From: Hericium rajendrae
Taxonomy: Eukaryota; Basidiomycota; Agaricomycetes; Russulales; Hericiaceae
Assembly: GCA_033439255.1 (NCBI GenBank)
Contig: CM065891.1
Span: forward strand, 744,001-808,000
Direction of reading: 5' to 3'
Length of the DNA: 64,000 nucleotides
The notes under the pieces were generated by a model. The model worked only from the letters and a program-made list of their open reading frames with translations, was not told the DNA's origin and searched no databases. The position numbers and the translations under genes were made by a program. This document shows positions 23,101 through 33,400 of this stretch, piece after piece; the stretch's first letter is position 1, and every line of letters begins with the position of its first letter.

Positions 23101-24787
23101 CTGACAAGCCCGCATCTGATGGGGGATCGGCGAATGGCAGCGACGGCGCCGGTGATGGTGGCAGCAGCGGCGGCAATCCCGTCAACGGCAGCGGCAATGG
23201 CGGCAGCAACGGCGGTAGCAGCGGCGCGCAGATAGAACCCCAGGCAAAGCGACCGCGCCTGCCAGCAAAAGATAAAGGCAAGAAGGCGGTTTCTACAGTA
23301 AGTTCCTCATTTTTGATCTATACATGCTACAGTTGAGGTCACTAATCACTCCACAGATCAAGACCAAGATTGCTGTACCTGGTGGAGGCAGCAAGGTTGG
23401 CCCCCGGATTGATGCATTCTTTCAGCCATATAAGCCTGCCAATCAAGCAACAGCAGCACTTTCTGCGGCACAAGCATCTTCCGCAGAGGACTCAACGACT
23501 GCCACAGACAATGCAAGCACCGCCCCATTGCCCGCAGAACATCAGGAAAATGTAGAGGTACTATATAGTCCTATCAGAGTTATATAGAGTTCCTAGGGCC
23601 ATAGCATTGCCCTTTACTCCATAGCCTATATAGCTAAGGAGAGATGCTATATAGTGCTATAGAGCTCAAGAGGGATACTATGAAGTGCTATCATAGCTAT
23701 CATAGCTAACTATGAAGCTATTATAGGATGCCTAGCTATTGAATCTATCAGAGCTATATTATCTATTTATACTATACTCAATATGTAAACTTAACACATC
23801 TATCAAAGCAATAAAATCTATCAGAACTATCAGAATCATGATTTAGCTATAAAGCAAATTTTATATTTACTATTTACTTCAAACAGATTGAAAAGATCAC
23901 ATCAAGAGATGATAGCACAGAATTTGATCAAATTAGATTATATTAAATCAATCTAAATTTACTACAACATTTGATAAGTAACTACAAATTATACATTACA
24001 GACACTAGAACATTATCAAGTCAATTAAAGAGATATATTTGATGAAAGAGTAACAACACTTACATAGATTATAACAAAAAAAAAAAACAAAAAAAAAGCA
24101 AAAACATAATCTATAAGATCAAGGAAGTCAACAAGACATTCTAAAGCTTACCAAGACTATACAAAAAGTGTTAGTCTAAAGATATAAGATAAGTATAAAC
24201 TAGCAAACATGAAAGACAAAGGCTTACCGAACACCGAGCAAAGAAAGACAGAGTTGAGAGAAAATCCGGAGGGAGGGAGAAAGTGGTGGTTGAAGAGAGA
24301 AAGAGAACGCGCGTCGCGCGAGCCTTATATACCTGAGCGCGGACGTGCCCGGTCGGAGCCACAAAGTGGCTGCGCGCGCGGCCGTGTGTCGCGAGAAAGG
24401 CTAGGTATTATTAGACTTTACCAGCTGAACTTGACTGTCCGTAGATGTACTGTACATTATATACCTGTGTAGCTCATTCATTGTACTGCTATAGACCGTC
24501 TTTTTGCCTGTTTGGCTTTTTCCTGAATTTAATGGGTTTTTTGTTGATTTGTTGAGTCTCGAAAATCATACGCTCGCACGTTCGGTGGCTGAAGTAGTCA
24601 GGGCATCGAGACTTGTTCGTTTGCTCATCCGTCTCACTCTCCATCTCCCTGCTTCATCTCTGCTTCCCTCTTGCTTCCTCTTTCTTATCTCTCTCGTCAG
24701 ACTGGAAGGAAGGGCGAGTTTCTCGGGATTCGGAGACTTTCAGGTGAGTAGACATCTGTTTCTTTCTTACTCATTTGTTCTAATAAT

Positions 24788-24819
24788 GAGAGTATCGCTC
24801 GGTATCGAGCGATACTCTC
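24788..24819. repeat. Perfect 14-bp hairpin inside element copy 2
   Basis: GAGAGTATCGCTCG (24788-24801) pairs exactly with CGAGCGATACTCTC (24806-24819) around a 4-nt loop. Relative to copy 1, a C-G pair has become A-T on both arms and the loop differs. Confidence 0.85.
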
Positions 24820-25075
24820 GATTTTCATCGTCCCTCGACACTGCACGACACCCGCGCACCTTCAACACGTCACACCCTCGCGCACCGTCCGCGCCCTCGA
24901 CAACGCCGCCCTAGCCCGTCGACAACCCCGGTTATACGACACATCGCCCCCGAGCTCCGTCGCGACTCACGCGCAGCCTCAATAACTCGCGCATGCCCCA
25001 TACCATTCCCACACCCTTCGATCACCCACCCGCCCTCGACGTCGTGCGACGTTATGCGTACGGCCCGTCGCGTCC

Positions 25076-25089
25076 GTTGCCATGGCAAC
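25076..25089. promoter_or_regulatory. Perfect X-box palindrome (RFX site) in element copy 2
   Basis: GTTGCCATGGCAAC is a perfect 14-bp palindrome and an exact RFX X-box. It is followed by GGG like the sites in copies 1 and 3, and lies at a similar place near the start of the GC-rich core. Confidence 0.6.
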
Positions 25090-27829
25090 GGGCACGAACG
25101 ACTCCATCCCGCGCGTGGCCAGACACCTCGCGCGCGGCCCTGGCATGACTGCAACACCCCGCACCCATGCGCGCAAAGCTTACTTTGCGTACGCATGCCG
25201 TACCGTTGTACCCGTTCTCGCGTGCATGCCGGTGCCCGCCAACACGCGGCCAAAGCCCCACCAAAACTCGCCCGCCTGCCCGCACACACGATACCCACGC
25301 ACGCGCGCACACGACGCTGGCTGCCCGCCCATAGCCACGTCACTGTGCGGCCATCTGCGACACGAGGCGTAAGGCTCGAGAAGTCGTGCACGACGTCGGC
25401 TGCCTGCGCAGGCCGAGCTATTGTGCGTGCGGCCTCTCATGTGCGCGGCTCGACACTGCGCGCACTCCCCGCCACGTCTGCACCCTCCTCGCCATATCCT
25501 CGCCCTCTGCACCACGTCAGCGCCCTTCGAACCACGCCTGCACACTCCTCGCCGCCTTCAACGCCGTCTACGCCGCGCCAGTGCCCTCTGCACTGCGCCC
25601 GCGCACTCCCCGCCGCATCTGCTCAGTCCCCGCCGTCTCCACACTTTCGCGCGGTCATTCCGCCATTCGCGCGGTCATCCCGCCAATCGCGCGGTCATCC
25701 CGCCAATCGCGCGGTCATCCCGCCATACGCGCCGTGTCACTGCTGTTCGCACGGTGTCAATGCCGTCCGCGTCATGTCAATGCCGTCCGCGCCGTCTCTG
25801 CGCATTCCGCGCCGCCTACCCGCCTTCCGCTGCACTCGCACGTCATCACCATCTGCGCGCGAACATAACGCGCGGACGGGTTCTGGCAGCCCCCCTCAAG
25901 GCAGCAGCCCGTGCGTGACCCCGCCATCACAGGTGCTGACGCCATGCACACAATGTCAGCACCGCGCGTGCGACGTCAGTAACCCATGCATATGATGCGC
26001 ACGGCCGCGATCTACATGCACACTACCTAGATTATATATTTAATTATGACTAGTTTTAGTAGTTGGACCCTTTGTATCAATGGTACGACTTTGATCCAAT
26101 AAAATTAAAAATTTTGGCTTGTGATTATGGAGTCTACCATGCCTGACATAGGGCTCATAGCATCCATAGCAAGCCTATAATGGTACATAGCTCTGATAGT
26201 GATGGCTCACAGGTACATAGGTCTATATACCTTCTGCCTGCTGCTATGAAGGCTATGATAATGTGCATAGCTCTACATAGGTACAAGGATGGCTATATAG
26301 ACCTCATAGCACTATGTTAGAACACATACTTTAGTACTGAGCTATATAAATTTCTAATTTTTCAGATGAAAAGCCGCTCGCACTCGCATCATTGCACGGC
26401 AAGGAGGTTGCTCCATGCCCCATTCCGATCCTCGAGCTCGAGGGGCTTACGCGCTCGGAGCGCTTTCGCTCCGTGCTCACTGGTATTCATGCGCACTCGA
26501 CGAGGATCGAGGGTGACATTGAATTTTACCTATTCATGGATATGCGCGAGGAGAAGAAGTGGGCGACGTTCACGATGACGTCGCACATGTGGATCAGCGC
26601 AACTGCAGAATACAACAGACGCCTACGTGCAAAGAACGACACGAAGGGTCTGAGGACTATCAACAAGCACCCGGATGCCCTCATCTCAAGGCTTTCCCAG
26701 ATCGAGAAGGCCATTAAGAAGAGGATTGAGGACAATGATTACAAAGGTAAGCTTCGGCTCTACTTTTCTCTTTACTTATCACTCATTGCGCTACTTTACA
26801 GCTCACAGGACCGGTTTGCCAAGCGAGTTCTGGGAGAGACATTGTGCCCTCATACCGCTCATGTCGCCTGCCATGAAAACGGTAAGTCTCCCTACCCGAG
26901 AGCCTGCGCGCCAGTGCGGCACATCTGACTTGGTCTCGCCGTTGCAGCGCAAGGTCCAGACGTGCAGCCGCTGCAAGACCGTCAAGTATCCGGGCCCCAC
27001 TGGCTCACCCGAGAACCACAAGCTCAAGTGCTGTTCGGACGGCGTGCGGATTGCAGATGACAAGGATGCGCCGCCGCCGTGGCCCCAGCCGAGTGGAATT
27101 TACAAGGATGGAACTCATTTCAATGCCGCCGCGTTCCTTGATACGGTGCGCGACGTCTACGAGCGGATTGTCGTCGATGGCCAGAATCCACTCGACTTGC
27201 CGACCGACCTCATCAACTTTGCGCTCACACTGGATGAGCATCTCGTCAAGGCACACACCGAGGAGTGCATCCTCTTCAAGCTGTGGCAGGGCCTCGAGAT
27301 TGACGGGCCGCCGCTCGACGACCGCATAACCTACGTCGCCGGGCAGCGGTTTCTCGTCATCGACCCACTCGTCCTCGTAACGGGCGCTGCCGCCGGGATG
27401 CTTGCTGCGGCGATGCGCACGCGTGCGAATGCACGCATTGCGGGCATGGGCATGGGTGCAACGAGCGCGGATGTTGGTATGGCGGGCGCGGGTGCAAGCA
27501 CGAGCGCAGGCGCTGGCATGACAAGCGTGGGTGCAGGGGCAACAGGTGCGGGTTCAAGCACCGTGGCCACTGGCATGCCCAGTGCACGGGCGAGCACGAC
27601 CATCGCGGGCATCATCGCGAGTATGGGCACGACGAGCACGGGCACGAGCAGCGCGGGTGGGATCACAACGAGCAGCACCGGCGTGTGGGCCACGCGTGTG
27701 GGTGTGAGTTCGGGCGCGAGCGTGAGCGCAGATGTAGGCACGACAGGCACACGCCCGACGAATGCGGCGAACACGCGCGGGGGCACAACGAGCGCAGACA
27801 CGAGCGCAGGTACGGGGCGCGGGCATTGA

Positions 27830-28284
27830 CATTCGGAAGCAGACTCAATGGGCTTAAAGGACGGGGAGGGGTGATCCAACACACGCTCACATAGTCAGTT
27901 ATCTTCTTTTCTTCGACTTTCTCTTCGATTGCGGGGCTCCGTGATGCCCCCACATCTTGTCGTACTACATTACATTCATCTAATTCAATTCTATGGTTCT
28001 TGCTACCTACCCGAGTGGTTGAGAACGGGGGACGGCGCCGGGGACGTGGATCGTGGATCGCGCGACGCGCGCCAGGCGAGGACGTTCGACTTAGTCGCTG
28101 GAGCCCGGGGTTGGTGCCAGATCTTGCGGGAGGGGACCAGATCCAAAAAGGTCACGTGACGACTGCGGCACGTGAAAGAAATCGGTGAAAAAACGGTCGC
28201 TCTCGCTCAGGAGGACGGTCGACCGTTTTCGACCGTTTGGATCCTGCGTATGACGAAGCTGCCTCATGGCATCGTCCCCACAGT
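27830..28284. other. Intergenic, no gene seen
   Basis: About 450 bp between the transposase stop and an oxidoreductase fragment. It includes a GACCGTTTTCGACCGTTT direct repeat near 28220-28240. No gene is supported. Confidence 0.4.
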
Positions 28285-28788
28285 GTCGGCCCGCTGTCGT
28301 CCGTATCCGCGACATCCGCACGTCTCTACGAGGAGTGCAAGCTTGTCGAAGATGACCACAAGCCGACGGGCGAGACGAGGCCGAACCTATATCCCGACCA
28401 GTGGGCCTTCACGGGCACCCTCCGCGACTCGGGCGCCATTCTGACCTTTAGCTTGCGCTCGGGCGGGACGTCGACGAAGGAGACGGACAAGGCGCGCCCG
28501 ACGCTGGTGTGGCTGATCGAGGGCGAGGAGGGCCATATCCGCATCGAGAGCACGGCGACCATTGGGTCCGGCGTTCACATCGCGGCGACGCATAAGGTTA
28601 TTTTGAATGGCGAGGAAGTAAGCGTCACTGATCATGAGCTGGGAAACACCGGGCAGGCATGGCTGGAGTTCGCGAAGGGCGAAAAGGGGCGCTACCCCAC
28701 ATTCGACGATGCGGTGGTCGTCCACAAACATATTGATGCCATTGAGCGCAGCGCGAAGGAGGGACGTACAGTTAAGATCGAGATCTGA
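28285..28788 (+). pseudogene. Broken-off last exon of a Gal80-like Gfo/Idh/MocA oxidoreductase
   Basis: The frame from VGPLSSVSATSARLYEECKL to the stop at 28788 is closely similar to exon 4 of the three complete genes at 47.4-52.9 kb. It has the same landmarks: PTGETRP, DQWAFTG, RDSGAILT, DKARPTLVWLIEGEEGHIR, KVILNGEEV, TDHELGNTG and AIERSAKEG. The Rossmann half, exons 1-3 and the start of exon 4 are missing, and no ATG opens the frame. It is on the opposite strand from the main cluster and ~19 kb from it. It resembles the copy at 51638-52930 most (WAFTG, IAATHK). It is a dispersed partial duplicate and presumably not functional. Confidence 0.85.
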
Positions 28789-29075
28789 GGAGTCCTGGCT
28801 GAATCGTATCTGTATCACGTATCGGAGGGAGTTACTTTTGTTGTAAGGTTTGTTCGAATCAGCACTTCTAAAGTCCAGTGTCGGATCGTCTTGAGAGCAG
28901 ACTGTCGACTTTGAACGAAAATTCGAGATGAAAAATTAAAATGCAGGACGCGATGGTGACGGCGCGTGTCACGATACGAGTACGCGTCGGTCACCCTGCA
29001 GCGTGACGAGATTCTTTGGATTGTCGCGCGTACGCCCTCAGCTTGTCTTCCTCATTTTCCGAGTTTCTGCTCAAC

Positions 29076-31206
29076 ATGTCGTCGAGTATTGAACTCATCA
29101 ACCCGAAGGCGGAGAGTGTGCGGAGAGCGGCTGCGCTGCAGGTATGGCTTGCATGCTTTGTGGTGCTCCAGATGCTCATATCTGCAGGTCAACACCAATG
29201 GAGCTATGGGCCTCGCGAATGTGGTGAAAAGTAACCTCGGTGCGTCTTCACATCGAATGCTAGAGTGTGCCAGTAATGGAATGTTGTGTGTAGGCCCACG
29301 AGGGACGCTGAAAATGCTGGTCGATGGCGCAGGCCAGATCAAAATGACGAAGGACGGAAAGGTCCTCCTCTCCGAGATGCAGATCCAGAACCCCACGGCA
29401 GCCATGATCGCGCGGACAGCGGTCGCACAGGATGACCAAGTCGGTGATGGAACGACGTCGGTTGTGCTGCTTGTCGGAGAGCTGCTGAAGCAGGCCGATC
29501 GGTACATCTCCGAGGGCGTGCACCCGACGGTCATCGGTGAAGGGTTTGACATTGCGACGAAGGCAGCGCTTGAGGTACATATTGCTCGGCTTGCGATTGC
29601 CGGGCCTCGCTGAGACATGACATGCAGTTCTTGGACACGTTCAAGCAGCCCTCGAAGCTGGACCGAGCGACGTTGGTCAATGTCGCACATACGTCACTCG
29701 CAACGAAATTGAACGCCGCGCTCGCCGAGCAACTGTCAGAGTCCGTTGTCGACGCCGTGTTGGCAATCCGCCCCCCGGAAGCAGCCAAAGGTCACCCCTT
29801 TCACCGTGGAGAACGGTACTCATGCTGAACATATCTTTGTGCAGACGCGCAGGATCAGTACCGGGAGCCGATAGACCTGCACATGGTCGAGATCATGAAG
29901 ATGCTGCATCGCACTGCATCGGAGACCCAGCTTGTGCGTGGGCTGGTGCTCGATCACGGTGCGCGGCATCCAGACATGCCGAAGCGCGTCGAGAACGCCT
30001 ACATCTTGACGCTCAACGTCAGTCTGGAATACGAGAAGACGTGCGTCCAGACGCCCTCCCGCTCCGTGTTCGCCGGTAACTCATGATGTGCGTGCTGCAG
30101 GGAGGTCAACTCGAGCTTCTTCTACTCGTCGGCCGAGCAGCGCGAGAAGCTGGTCGAGGCCGAGCGGAAGTTCACGGACGAGAAGGTGAAGAAGATCGTG
30201 GAGCTCAAAAACCTGGTGTGCGATCAGGCCGTCGACTCGAAGGAGAAGAAGAAAAACTTCGTGGTCATCAACCAAAAGGGCATCGATCCGCTCAGCCTGG
30301 ACATCCTCGCGAAGAACGGCATCCTCGCGCTCCGCCGCGCAAAGCGACGGAACATGGAGCGGTGCGTACTGTCCCTCATATCCGCGATCTCCGCAATTCG
30401 CTGAGCATCTGGGCGTATGCAGGCTGCAACTGGTCTGCGGCGGTGCCGCGCAGAACTCGGTCGATGAGCTGACGCCGGACGTGCTCGGCTGGGCGGGGCT
30501 CGTGTACGAGCAGACGCTCGGCGACGACAAGTACACGTTCATCGACGAGGTGAAGGACCCGCGGAGCGTGACGCTGCTCATCAAGGGCCCGAACCAGCAC
30601 ACGCAGCAGCAGATCCTGGACGCGCTGCGCGACGGCCTGCGCGCGGTCAAGAACGCGCTCGAGGACGGCACGCTCGTGCCGGGCGCGGGCGCGTTCGAGG
30701 TCGCCGCGGCGGCGCACCTCGGCGGCGCCGCGAAGCGCTTGGCGAAGGGACGCGTCAAGATGGGCGTGCAGGCGTTTGCGGACGCGCTGCTCGTGATCCC
30801 GAAGACGCTCGCGCAGAACGGCGGGTTCGATGTCCAGGACGTCGTCGTCGCGCTCCAGGTGCGTTCCGTCTTTCGCGCGCGGCTGACGCTGACGTTTATC
30901 TGATCCGTGACATAGGACGAGCAGGCGGCGGGCAACACGGTGGGCATCGATCTGGAGACGGGCGAGCCGTTCGATCCGACGGTCCAGGGCATCTGGGACA
31001 ACTACCGCGTGAAGCGCCAGATGCTGCACTCCGCGTACGTGCCGCGTTCTTTCCCATCCTCCCGCGTTCCCGCGCGTGCGCGTGTTTTCATTTCCGCGTG
31101 CTGACTGTGCTGGCACTGCAGATCTGTCATCGCCGTCAACCTGCTCTCGACGGACGAGATTCTGCGCGCGGGGCGCAGCTCGCTGAAGCCGGAGGGGCAG
31201 CAGTAG
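29076..31206 (+). CDS. CCT6: T-complex chaperonin CCT6 (zeta subunit)
   Basis: Nine exons (29076-29141, 29188-29239, 29294-29574, 29628-29790, 29845-30040, 30101-30361, 30423-30858, 30916-31034, 31122-31206) give 552 residues, the normal length for the family. Group II chaperonin signatures are clear: [11 protein letters not shown] near residue 40, the ATP-binding GDGTTS near 91, [15 protein letters not shown] in the apical domain, [33 protein letters not shown] and the C-terminal [15 protein letters not shown]. The subunit is zeta rather than another CCT paralogue because of the LNPKAE-like start ([10 protein letters not shown]) and [14 protein letters not shown]. It acts in the cytosolic eight-subunit TRiC/CCT ring that folds actin, tubulin and WD40 proteins. 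Intron 4 has an atypical GTCACC donor. Confidence 0.97.
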
Positions 31207-32925
31207 GCGAGGCAGCGGTCGTTCCTCATACTCGAAATTGTTACGGCAACGCATGGCGGGGCTGATGTACGCTACGGTGCGGTGGTGCATGCATATCATA
31301 GAAGTAAAGCAAGTTAAAGTTGGAAGGACGTCCGTTTGCGGCGTGCCACTGATGCGTCAAGTCTCCAGCTTCACGGTCAGTCTTCATCAATGACCTTGGC
31401 GAGGCAGACACCGAGCGTGTCCAATTGTGCCTCGCCCGGGCCACAGGGCATGGGTGCCCCACCTGATCAAGACATTGATTCTTTCTTTCACGATCGAGAA
31501 TTGGTCCATATAGACCATGCTCAATTATAGGACAGAAAGCGATGCGTGCCGCGTGCGCCTGAACCCTCGTTCGCGGCAAGGCAGGGTGCCTCCCCTTGGC
31601 AATGCCCTTGATCCACGAAAAGCTTACTCCAAAGATAGCCCCCAAGCTGTACTCGAGTGTCCGAGTCAGCCTGCCTGACCCAGATACCGTCGATGACTTT
31701 GCAGGCGTGCGTGGGCACCTGTGGACACGTAGAATGTATGCGCTCATCCGAGCGATTCATCGATCGTCGGGCATGTCCACCCCCGAATTCCGAATGGCAG
31801 AACACGAAGCTGAGCCTCAGTGTGCTCCCTCTCTGGCAGACACAGCAGATCCGTGCGGTTCAGTTGTAATTGATATTGTGGTCTGTTCATTTCTGATCGA
31901 AGGCCTCAATAACGTCAATGTCGACATGGAGGCGGCTGCTGAGCCTTCGATCCACTGGTCTCCATGGCATTGAACAGCTAGTTCAATATGGGCCTAGTTG
32001 ATCATCTCCAACTCTAAGTATGCGCATGCTCCACGGTTCGATATCTCATCCATCCGGTCAGAGAACTCCTCAACTCAAATCGATCGCACATTGTTGCCTT
32101 GCAACAGCGTTGGCTGGAGATAACAAATATGGACGGCAACCGTTTTCGAGGACGTTCGAGGACTGGAGGTACAGATTTGGACATTTTCATATATTTTTTA
32201 ATCGCAGGCTCTCTCCTCGTGCGCATAAGAATAGGGTATCCTTCTCTAATCGTCCTGCACGATCTTCTCTTTTTGCTTCAATTTATTTTGTATTGGGATG
32301 CACTGCCGTGCCTACACTATCTCTGCCTGACTAGTAGCTGTGGAGTGGTGGGGCGTGAAGTGCCGTGCCTGTCGTCCAAAAATCATTCAAATCACTGCCC
32401 AGGCGGACATCCGTCATTTCGAAGGAACTGAACGGTTCTCCGTGCAATACGCACGTCCGCACGGGAACGACGCCCCCGCCGCGTCCCGCAACAGAATCAC
32501 CCACCAATCAAACAAATTTCCATCGATAACTTGCGCTCGACTGCAATCCCTTGGCAACGATCAACGCATTGCCGAGCACGTATGCAACTATATATACAAT
32601 AATACGGGTACGCCAACACTCAGAACGAAGCAAGCGGCCCGCGCGACGCCCGTCTCCCCGCAGCGCCAATAAACTCTGATCTAAAGTAACTTATCCGATA
32701 CGTATTAGACTGATATGGGATAGCGCGGACGGAGGGCAGGCATAGCTATATGTGTGGTGGGGCGGTGGTATGTGGTGATGCGGCGTGTGGGGACAGCGAG
32801 CAGAGCAGGGGCAGAGCGGCGTAGGAGTACAGAGGGGTGGGTGTGAGTGCGGTTGGGATGGATACAATACACCGGTCGGATGGTCGGAACGGGGAGTGTG
32901 AAAGGGAGGAAGGCAGGGGCGTGCG
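31207..32925. other. Intergenic, ~1.7 kb without a supported gene
   Basis: Open frames up to ~170 codons occur on both strands but none has similarity, a convincing start or a splice chain. The region after 32160 is AT-richer. It holds the 3' ends of the convergent CCT6 and Cys-rich genes. Confidence 0.45.
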
Positions 32926-33400
32926 CTAGCGCCGGCCGGGGCCGCGATACCAGTAGTGGCACTCGTTGCAGTAGTCGGGCGTGGAGGCTGTTACGCACTC
33001 GGACTTGTCTGGGCCGAGGAACTGCAGGTCGTGTGAGCGCTGTCTGGAGATGAGAAAACGAGGGCGGCGCACCTTGTCGCAGAGACATTGGGGACAGTGC
33101 TCGGGGTGCTTGACGGAGTAGAAGCAATAGCGATTGCCGCAGTCGAACTTCCGGAGCTTCCGGGTCTGTGATGGGCATTGTGGTGAGCGTCTGTCTTGAC
33201 AGGGACGGTGTGCATTTTGATGGAGAGGAATGAAACTTACAACAACGTAGTGCTGGAATGGTGGGTGACGTCAGTGATGCACAGGGCCGCAATGCGGAAG
33301 GACGTACCCCGCAGCCGTACTTGGTGCCTTCGCTACAGGTCAGAGGTCAGAGGGAGCGGAACGAAAGGCGGGGGGACGCCTACGTCTCAAGCTGGCACAT
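32926..33400 (-). CDS. Tiny cysteine-rich protein, probably zinc-binding, with a 12-nt microexon
   Basis: Five exons on the minus strand (33400-33384, 33332-33308, 33252-33241, 33165-33073, 33021-32926) encode 80 residues: MCQLETEGTKYGCGHYVV, then KFDCGNRYCFYSVKHPEHCP, QCLCDK, and a tail with SECVTASTPDYCNEC. About eleven Cys and several His make Zn-finger-like knuckles. Basidiomycetes have many short proteins of this layout (MC...YGCGH......FDCG...C..S..H...C..C...C); their role is unknown. Exon 3 is only 12 nt (HYVV). The last intron is 51 nt, so splicing and retention are both in frame. A CTATAAAG box lies at 33564-33571, ~165 bp upstream of the start. Confidence 0.65.

Larger units (their letters stand above)
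23540..26368 (+). mobile_element. Non-autonomous DNA element, copy 2 (CATC-TIR family)
   Basis: A 2829-bp element flanked by AA (23538-23539, 26369-26370). The left end is CATCAGGAAAATGTAGAG; the right end reads CATCTGAAAAATTAGAAATT on the other strand. It shares with copy 1 the AT-rich arms, a GC-rich block ending in CGGAGCCACAAAG (~24300-24410), a promoter-like stretch, the hairpin (24788-24819), a GC-rich core (~24830-25990) with a perfect X-box (25076-25089), and no protein gene. The core includes four near-identical CGCGCGGTCATTCCGCCA-like units at ~25650-25735. It lies inside an exon of the transposase at 20136-27829; joining 23539 to 26371 keeps that frame open (PAE then KPLALASLHG), which fixes the boundaries and the 2-bp duplication. 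Confidence 0.85.
20136..27829 (+). pseudogene. Damaged DDE transposase of a basidiomycete-expanded family, split by an insertion
   Basis: A chain of exons (20136-20231, 20349-20910, 20965-21075, 21126-21353, 21407-21543, 21596-21786, 21851-22055, 22123-22833, 22893-23297, 23357-23539, then 26371-26746, 26802-26881, 26948-27829) encodes a large transposase-like protein. It shows a zinc-binding CPVCHSTN segment, FGICLSMDATFKVVDKAV (first Asp), LPEIVVVDNCCHFRSAI (second Asp), LDTYHLMTRY, then RTDGSRIEGTNKHWNSIMRS (likely Glu) and FVHRRNMR. A Gly/Ser linker, a C-terminal CSRC...CC motif and an Ala/Gly/Ser/Thr tail follow. I could not assign it to a named superfamily; it may be allied to KDZ or MULE elements. 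In exon 2 the family-like reading changes frame about three times between ~20470 and ~20790. An exon is interrupted by a 2.8-kb element. It is very probably inactive. Confidence 0.75.

Noticed and set aside
23540-26368. Element copy 2 as a simple, in-frame spliceable intron of the transposase
   Set aside because: Using the GTACTA donor and the terminal CAG acceptor puts the downstream exon in the wrong phase; excision with one AA, not splicing, restores the frame.
28000-28060. A tRNA-like look around CTACCTACCCGAGTGGTTGAGAACGG
   Set aside because: No TTCGA T-loop or pairing acceptor stem at the right distance; no tRNA gene could be supported anywhere in the window.
30081-31299. Two minus-strand frames of ~306 codons opposite CCT6
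   Set aside because: They are antisense shadows of GC-rich CCT6 exons, whose plus-strand protein is unambiguous.
31241-31747. A possible 168-codon minus-strand gene after CCT6
   Set aside because: No domain, no introns and no supporting codon or motif pattern; it overlaps equally featureless plus-strand frames.
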